Part shown: positions 59,245-64,000 of the stretch, piece after piece | Layout: every line of letters begins with the position of its first letter | Numbering within the stretch: the first letter of the stretch is position 1 | DNA from: Pseudomonadota bacterium | GTDB lineage: Bacteria; Pseudomonadota; Alphaproteobacteria; Sphingomonadales; Sphingomonadaceae | Direction of reading: 5' to 3' | Assembly: GCA_023394965.1 (NCBI GenBank) | Contig: JAEWZX010000030.1 | Span: 338,158 to 402,157 of the forward strand | Length of the DNA: 64,000 bases | Translations under genes and position numbers: made by a program | Notes under the pieces: model-generated | The model's database searches: none | Seen by the model: the letters and a program-made list of their open reading frames with translations, nothing else | What the model was told of the DNA's origin: nothing

Positions 59245-60456
59245 ATGAAAATACACGATCTGATTACCACGACCGAACCGCTGGCAGAACTGTGCGAGCG
59301 GCTGGCGAAAAGTGACTTCGTCTGCGTCGACACCGAATTCATGCGCGAAAACACCTATTGGCCGGAACTGTGCCTCGTGCAGATCGGCAATCAGGAGGAA
59401 GCCGCGGCCGTCGACCCGCTGGCGGATGGGATCGACCTGACCCCTTTGTGGGACCTCTTATGCGAGAATGAAGAGGTTCTTAAAGTCTTCCATGCTGGCG
59501 GGCAGGACGTTGAAATTGTATATAATTTCACAGGCAAAACACCACAGCCGATCTTCGACACACAGATAGCAATGATGGCGATCAGCCAATCCGAACAGAT
59601 CGGCTATGCCAATCTCGTCGAAAGCTGGCTGGGTCTGACAATCGACAAAGGCGCTCGCTTTACCGACTGGAGCCGTCGCCCACTGACTGACCGGCAGATA
59701 GAATATGCCATCGGCGATGTAACCCATCTCGCCAACATCTTTCCCCGCATCCTGAAAAAGCTGATCAAGACCGGGCGCGGTGCATGGCTCGATGCGGAAA
59801 TGGACCGTCTGGCTGATCCGGAGAACTACGCCAACGATGCAGGATCTGCATGGCAGCGCATCCGCTCACCTGGCCGCAATCCTGCAGTGCTTGGACGCCT
59901 CAAGGCGCTAGCAGCATGGAGAGAAAGCGAAGCTCAGCACAAGAACATCCCGCGCGGGCGAATAATGCGCGACGAAACTCTTGCCGATATCGCCAGCCAT
60001 CCTCCCAAAACCCAGAGCGATCTCATCAAGGTTCGCGGGCTTTCGAACGCGTGGAAAGACAATGATATCGGCAAGCGGCTTATGAAGGTGCTCGATAAGG
60101 CAGAGCCGCTGTCAAAAGACGAGATGCCTGAAAAGCCCAAACGCGGAGCACCTTTAGGTAAGGAGGGCGCCTTGGTGGCAGATTTGCTGAAGCTCCTGCT
60201 CAAAATTCGCGCTCGTGAAATCGACGTCGCGTCCCGCCTGCTTACAAAAGCCGACGAGATGGAAGCGCTTGCCGCTGGCGGGCGTAATCTCAAGATACTC
60301 GAAGGCTGGCGTTACGACGTGTTTGGTAAGGACGCACTCGAACTTGTCGAAGGAAGGCTCGCATTTGCAGTCAGGGACGGTCGACTGCTGATGACCCATG
60401 TAGATGATCTTCATGCCGGCATGGTCGATGCGCAAATTGCAGAGCAGACCGCCTAA
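59245..60456 (+). CDS. rnd: Ribonuclease D
   Basis: 3'-5' exoribonuclease for tRNA and small RNA maturation. The 403-residue protein has the DEDD exonuclease domain (CVDTEFMRENTYW, VFHAGGQDVEIVY, and the D-Y motif in RQIEYAIGDVTHL) followed by an HRDC domain (SPGRNPAVLGRLKALAAWRESEA, RGLSNAWKDN). Start ATG 59245 (MKIHDLITTT); the frame is open from 59209 but lacks a site. Divergent from aspS by 180 bases; oxyR follows with no gap. Confidence 0.94.
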   Translation: MKIHDLITTTEPLAELCERLAKSDFVCVDTEFMRENTYWPELCLVQIGNQEEAAAVDPLADGIDLTPLWDLLCENEEVLKVFHAGGQDVEIVYNFTGKTPQPIFDTQIAMMAISQSEQIGYANLVESWLGLTIDKGARFTDWSRRPLTDRQIEYAIGDVTHLANIFPRILKKLIKTGRGAWLDAEMDRLADPENYANDAGSAWQRIRSPGRNPAVLGRLKALAAWRESEAQHKNIPRGRIMRDETLADIASHPPKTQSDLIKVRGLSNAWKDNDIGKRLMKVLDKAEPLSKDEMPEKPKRGAPLGKEGALVADLLKLLLKIRAREIDVASRLLTKADEMEALAAGGRNLKILEGWRYDVFGKDALELVEGRLAFAVRDGRLLMTHVDDLHAGMVDAQIAEQTA

Positions 60457-61353
60457 GTGTCAACTTACCTCCCTACCCTCAAGCAATTGCAGTATCTCGT
60501 TGCGTTGCACGAGCATGGTCATTTTGGCCGTGCAGCAGAAGCCAGCTTCGTGTCGCAATCGACACTCAGTGCCGGAATCCGAGAGCTTGAATCTTTGCTT
60601 GGCGTGACACTCGTCGAGCGTAGCCGCCGTGTCGTGCGTTTTACCGCGCTTGGCAATCAGGTGGTCGAAAAAGCTCACCGCATCTTGCGTGAAGCGGAAG
60701 AACTGGCAGACCTCGTGCATGCTGCCGGCAAGCCGCTCGCCGGCCAGCTCCGAATGAGTGTCATTCCAACCATAGCACCATTCCTGCTGCCGCGCTTTTT
60801 GCCTCGCCTGCGCAGCGAACGCCCCGATCTGGAACTGATGTTGCGTGAAGAGACCAGCCATGATGCAGTCGAATCTTTGCAGCATGGACGCGTTGATTGT
60901 GTGCTGCTTGCACTCCCCTTTGCCACAGGCGAAGTGGAACAGGCGCATATTTCCGATGACGAGCTCTACGTTGCGTTCCCGAAGGACGATCCACGTGATC
61001 CGCCTGATGTCATTCCACCAAGCATGATCGACGAAGGTCGCCTGCTGCTGCTTGAGGACGGACACTGCCTCAAGGACCATGCGCTGGCCGCATGCAATCG
61101 CCCCGAACTGCGTGCTTCGGCGACTATGATAGGTACTAGCCTGCACACTCTGGTGCAAATGGTGGACAACGATCTTGGACTTACAATGCTGCCCAAAATG
61201 GCAGTGGATGCAGGTATTCTTGCTGGAACGGAGGTCGTGGCACGCCCACTCAAGTCCAAGAACGCCACCAGAGAAATTGCACTAATCTGGCGCCGCAATT
61301 CACCGAGACGAGCCGACTTCGAACTTCTGGCCGAGGAATTGAGGGCGGGATAA
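60457..61353 (+). CDS. oxyR: Hydrogen peroxide sensor OxyR (LysR family)
   Basis: Redox-switched activator of peroxide defence. The 298-residue protein has a LysR helix-turn-helix (LKQLQYLVALHEHGHFGRAAEASFVSQSTLSAGIRELE) and the redox pair Cys204 and Cys213 in EDGHCLKDHALAAC, the same 9-residue spacing as Cys199/Cys208 of E. coli OxyR, plus GTSLHTLVQMVDNDLGLTMLP. The start is GTG 60457, directly after the rnd stop. No catalase or peroxiredoxin gene is adjacent. Confidence 0.93.
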   Translation: MSTYLPTLKQLQYLVALHEHGHFGRAAEASFVSQSTLSAGIRELESLLGVTLVERSRRVVRFTALGNQVVEKAHRILREAEELADLVHAAGKPLAGQLRMSVIPTIAPFLLPRFLPRLRSERPDLELMLREETSHDAVESLQHGRVDCVLLALPFATGEVEQAHISDDELYVAFPKDDPRDPPDVIPPSMIDEGRLLLLEDGHCLKDHALAACNRPELRASATMIGTSLHTLVQMVDNDLGLTMLPKMAVDAGILAGTEVVARPLKSKNATREIALIWRRNSPRRADFELLAEELRAG

Positions 61354-61540
61354 TCGGACGCCGCTTGCTCAGCGCTCGATGGGATAAATCGGATATCGAG
61401 CAACTTCTTTGTTGAGGTATCTCGACGTCAGTTCTTCGATGAGGGACAAGTGCGTGCAAACCAATACTTCGCTTTATTGCGGAGTTACGTTTAATAGGTA
61501 AGGCGCAAATCAAATCATACGGTGGTGGGAATTAAGACGA

Positions 61541-62872
61541 ATGAGGCGTCCGAAAAAACTATTGCGCCAGCTAAATCGAATGGCTGGGACACGAGGAACT
61601 GTTGATACCAACGCACTCAATCGCTTTTCCGGTTGGGCAGCGGCGCGTAATGACAAGGATGTGTTCATTGAGGCATGGATCGATGGCAAAGCGGTTGCCT
61701 CGACCAAGACAGGCGTTGAACGCCCCGACGTCGAAAGTGCCCTGTCCGGTTACAAGCGGGCCCGCTTCAGCGGTTTCACAATCGAAGTGCCCGAGAGCGC
61801 AATCCCAGACGATCGCGTGGTTGAGGTCAAGATCACGGCACAGCCGGATGGATCACGGGCGCCCAAGGCGTGGCTTGGAACGGCAACCCTGGCTGGCGAT
61901 GGCTTGATCGAAAAGCTGGCCTCCGCTCCTCGATCGAATATCGTCGGCCCGTTTCCGGCGCGGGTGATCGATGTTGTTTCCGCCTTTCGGCCAGACGCAG
62001 TGACGGATATCCTTACAGTTTCCGGGCAGCGGAATTTCATAGCCGCCCTGCGCGAGATACTGATCGTTCCTGCATTGCGCGAAACTCCGGAAATTGCCGA
62101 CTATATTCGCTATCTACAGGCGATCTCCGCGCATTTCGTGTTCGTCGATCGTTTCTTTCCTACCGCCAACCGACAGGCCCGGCCCGGTTCGGCCGACTTC
62201 CACGGAAAGCCCAATTCGGTTGGCGAAATCACCTCGATCGCTCACCAACTGTATGTCCTGAAATCCTATGGCATCGAAGGTGACTTTGCCGAGTTTGGCT
62301 GCTTCAAGGGCTTCAGCTCCTCCATGCTGAGCTTTGCCTGCCAGCAGTTGGGGCTGAAAATGCATATTTTTGACTCGTTCGAAGGTCTGCCGGAGGCCAA
62401 GCACAGCGGCTACACCGCAGGTGATTATGCAGGCAGCCTCGAAGAAGTAACCGAGAATATACGTCGCCTCGGAGTGGTCGATCAGGTTACCTTTCACAAA
62501 GGCTTCTACGCCGACACGTTCCGTGACTATCGCCCGCCACAGCTCATGTGTCTCTGGATGGACGTTGATCTTGAAGTTTCTGCCAAAGACATGATGGTTG
62601 TGGCCGACCGCCTCGACCCGAGAGCTAGCCTGTTTAGCCATGAATGTGTGGCCGACATGTTCGTGGATGGCGAGATCATTAATGCCCCTCGGCCCGACAA
62701 CCCCATCCCGCCCGTACTTAATCGGTTCGAAGAACTTGAGCGCCCGCTCACCGGGCACCATATCCATGGTCACACGGGTGCCTTCTGGCCCCGGGATGGC
62801 GGTATTCCGGTCATGCACCACGATGCACTGACATCGTTACTGCAGATCCTGCGGAAGGACCTGTTCAAATAA
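61541..62872 (+). CDS. TylF/MycF-like O-methyltransferase with N-terminal accessory domain
   Basis: SAM-dependent methyltransferase of the macrocin O-methyltransferase (TylF) family, which methylates sugar hydroxyls. 443 residues: residues 25-100 form a beta-rich module (NRFSGWAAARNDKDVFIEAWIDG; RPDVESAL; RFSGFTIEVP) seen in glycan-modifying proteins. The catalytic domain follows with GIEGDFAEFGCFKGFSSSML near 245 (SAM site), IFDSFEGLPE near 280 and LWMDVDLEVSAKD near 340. Probably modifies a surface glycan. Followed after 53 bases by the PhyH gene. Confidence 0.78.
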   Translation: MRRPKKLLRQLNRMAGTRGTVDTNALNRFSGWAAARNDKDVFIEAWIDGKAVASTKTGVERPDVESALSGYKRARFSGFTIEVPESAIPDDRVVEVKITAQPDGSRAPKAWLGTATLAGDGLIEKLASAPRSNIVGPFPARVIDVVSAFRPDAVTDILTVSGQRNFIAALREILIVPALRETPEIADYIRYLQAISAHFVFVDRFFPTANRQARPGSADFHGKPNSVGEITSIAHQLYVLKSYGIEGDFAEFGCFKGFSSSMLSFACQQLGLKMHIFDSFEGLPEAKHSGYTAGDYAGSLEEVTENIRRLGVVDQVTFHKGFYADTFRDYRPPQLMCLWMDVDLEVSAKDMMVVADRLDPRASLFSHECVADMFVDGEIINAPRPDNPIPPVLNRFEELERPLTGHHIHGHTGAFWPRDGGIPVMHHDALTSLLQILRKDLFK

Positions 62873-62925
62873 TGGAGGATACCCAAGAAACCCAGCGATT
62901 AACGCAGTAATAAAGGCGACGACGA

Positions 62926-63903
62926 GTGTCAGACTCAGTAGAGCTATCCAATACCAAAACGGCAGCACTATTCCCAGGCGTTCCCCTGATTGAATCGCCT
63001 ATCTTCGATAGCGAAGAGCTTCCCCGCTTTACGGAACAGGAAAAGTATCTCGCTCGGCAACTGAACACTGATGGTTTTGCCGTGATGGATTTCCCCGACC
63101 CTGAAATTGACGCTAGGATCGAGCGGATCAAGCGGAATCTTGGCCCGGGTTTTGGTATTCCCCTCGACGATCCGGCCGCGGACAAAACAAAGGGCGAGCG
63201 CCGGGTTCAGGACGCTTGGAAAACGGATGCAGATGTCCACGCCATAGCGTCCAATCCAGCAATGCTTGACCTGTTGTCCAAGCTTTATGGCCGTCGGGCC
63301 TTCCCATTCCAAACACTGAATTTTCCGGTCGGAACGCAGCAGGCCGCGCATGCTGACTCGGTTCACTTCTCAAGCCTGCCCGAACGCTTCATGTGCGGCG
63401 TATGGCTGGCGATGGAAGATATTTCAGCCGAAGCTGGCCCGCTGTTCTACGTGCGCGGATCACACCGGTGGCCCATCATCTCTAATGCCATGATCGGCCG
63501 CCGCGGCTACGGCAGCGAATTGCATTCGGCTCAGGCCCCTTATGCCGATGCTTGGGCAGCTATGTGCAAAGCAGAACGGAAAGTTGAAGAACCTTTCCTC
63601 GCGCGGAAGGGCCAAGCGCTGATTTGGTGCGCCAACCTCCTTCATGGCGGCAGTCGCCAGACGGACCCGAAGCTCACCCGCTGGTCACAGGTCACGCATT
63701 ACTTTTTCGACGACTGCATTTACTATACCCCTGCTTTCTCGGACGAAAATCTGGGTCAGCTGGCCTTGAGAAATCTCGTTTCGGTTGAAGATCAGTCACC
63801 GAAGCCAAACACCTATCTTGGCGAAGCGGTGGAAGGTCCGGAGCCTGAAAAGGGCAGCATTCTCGGAAAACTTGCTAGGGTCCAAACTCAATCAGCCTCT
63901 TGA
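62926..63903 (+). CDS. Phytanoyl-CoA dioxygenase family (PhyH) protein
   Basis: Fe(II)/2-oxoglutarate-dependent oxygenase. The 325-residue product starts at GTG 62926 and has the metal triad HxD in AHADSVHF (near 145) and the distal His in NLLHGGSRQ (near 240), with the R used for 2-oxoglutarate nearby (KLTRWSQVTHYFF). The family hydroxylates lipids, amino acids and natural products. With the TylF-like gene it may tailor a glycan or secondary metabolite. IS-like sequence begins just after its stop. Confidence 0.85.
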   Translation: MSDSVELSNTKTAALFPGVPLIESPIFDSEELPRFTEQEKYLARQLNTDGFAVMDFPDPEIDARIERIKRNLGPGFGIPLDDPAADKTKGERRVQDAWKTDADVHAIASNPAMLDLLSKLYGRRAFPFQTLNFPVGTQQAAHADSVHFSSLPERFMCGVWLAMEDISAEAGPLFYVRGSHRWPIISNAMIGRRGYGSELHSAQAPYADAWAAMCKAERKVEEPFLARKGQALIWCANLLHGGSRQTDPKLTRWSQVTHYFFDDCIYYTPAFSDENLGQLALRNLVSVEDQSPKPNTYLGEAVEGPEPEKGSILGKLARVQTQSAS

Positions 63904-63917
63904 AAATCGGCGTGTAC

Positions 63918-64000
63918 ATTGATTCAGGGAGTCTCCACTGAAGCAGGAGGCTGTTGGAGATGTCGCGTTCGTTGTTCTGGCTGTCGGATGAAGCATGGCG
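63918..64000 (+). mobile_element. Left end of an IS5-family insertion sequence (truncated by window)
   Basis: About 40 bases ahead of the transposase start lie a short leader with AGGAGGC and GATTCAGGGAG, features of IS5-type ends in sphingomonads. The exact terminal repeat and the right end are outside the window, so the left boundary is approximate. Confidence 0.55.
63960..64000 (+). CDS. IS5-family transposase, N-terminus only
   Basis: ATG 63960 opens MSRSLFWLSDEAW, the characteristic beginning of IS5-family transposases common in sphingomonads. Fourteen codons are visible before the right edge. AGGAGG lies upstream at 63944-63949. Confidence 0.75.
   Translation, partial: MSRSLFWLSDEAW

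Noticed and set aside
57317..59248. Long open frame of over 600 codons on the plus strand
   Set aside because: Exactly antisense to aspS, whose motifs are complete; histidine- and arginine-rich translation typical of shadows.
1..64000. CRISPR arrays, rRNA genes, replication origin, prophage structural genes
   Set aside because: Looked for regular spaced repeats, rRNA-like sequence, DnaA-box clusters and capsid/terminase proteins; none seen.

Overview
The window reads as chromosomal DNA of an alphaproteobacterium of the Sphingomonadales, most likely near Erythrobacteraceae or Novosphingobium. The basis is a CpdR-type single-domain receiver next to tRNA-Val, three large TonB-dependent receptors, a SapC-family protein, a bacterial alternative oxidase, and the general protein character. 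Genus placement is inference. Apart from one insertion the DNA is ordinary, gene-dense host sequence.

Region by region. 1-6.4 kb: truncated RhlE-type helicase, a secreted unknown, an FAD-linked 2-hydroxyacid dehydrogenase, SapC, a candidate small RNA, N-formylglutamate amidohydrolase, CpdR and tRNA-Val(GAC). 6.4-10 kb: sugar-nucleotide dehydrogenase, glycosyltransferase and sulfotransferase (envelope polysaccharide remnant or edge). 10.2-13.6 kb: TonB receptor plus DUF6607 protein behind a Fur-box-like site. 13.8-17.8 kb: BCCT transporter, then an NsrR-type regulator divergent from group 3 truncated haemoglobin, alternative oxidase and a YeaR-like DUF1971 protein, with two tandem NsrR-like sites. 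17.8-20.8 kb: bioFDA. 20.9-32.6 kb: a cobalamin salvage and late-assembly locus (CobU, CobD, CbiB, CobQ, BtuDCF, BtuB, CobO, CobC, CobS, CobT) with a cobalamin riboswitch before btuB.

32.8-42.2 kb holds the most interesting candidate system. One operon (ferritin-like metal hydrolase, class III aminotransferase, PfkB kinase, class II aldolase) and a second (TonB receptor, P450 with an unusual I-helix, MFS transporter) flank a TetR regulator. Both promoters carry the same TAGTT-NN-AACTA palindrome, so the whole set looks like a single regulon for import, oxidation, transamination, phosphorylation and aldol cleavage of an unidentified compound.

42.4-46 kb: ABC-F ATPase, a decayed Stf0 sulfotransferase and four small unknown genes. 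46.10-53.82 kb: a 7.7 kb G+C-rich island in the 3' end of tRNA-Met, bounded by a 15 bp direct repeat, with TACCCCCA repeats near both ends but no integrase. It carries an orphan Xre/MbcA/ParS-like protein, a RelE/Xre toxin-antitoxin pair, and a TetR-controlled tripartite efflux operon with two ABC-2 permeases and no ATPase. The TetR frame lacks a normal start codon. 54-64 kb: housekeeping genes (2'-5' RNA ligase-like, mltG, fabF, acpP, aspS, rnd, oxyR), then a TylF-like methyltransferase, a PhyH dioxygenase and the start of an IS5-family element running off the right edge.
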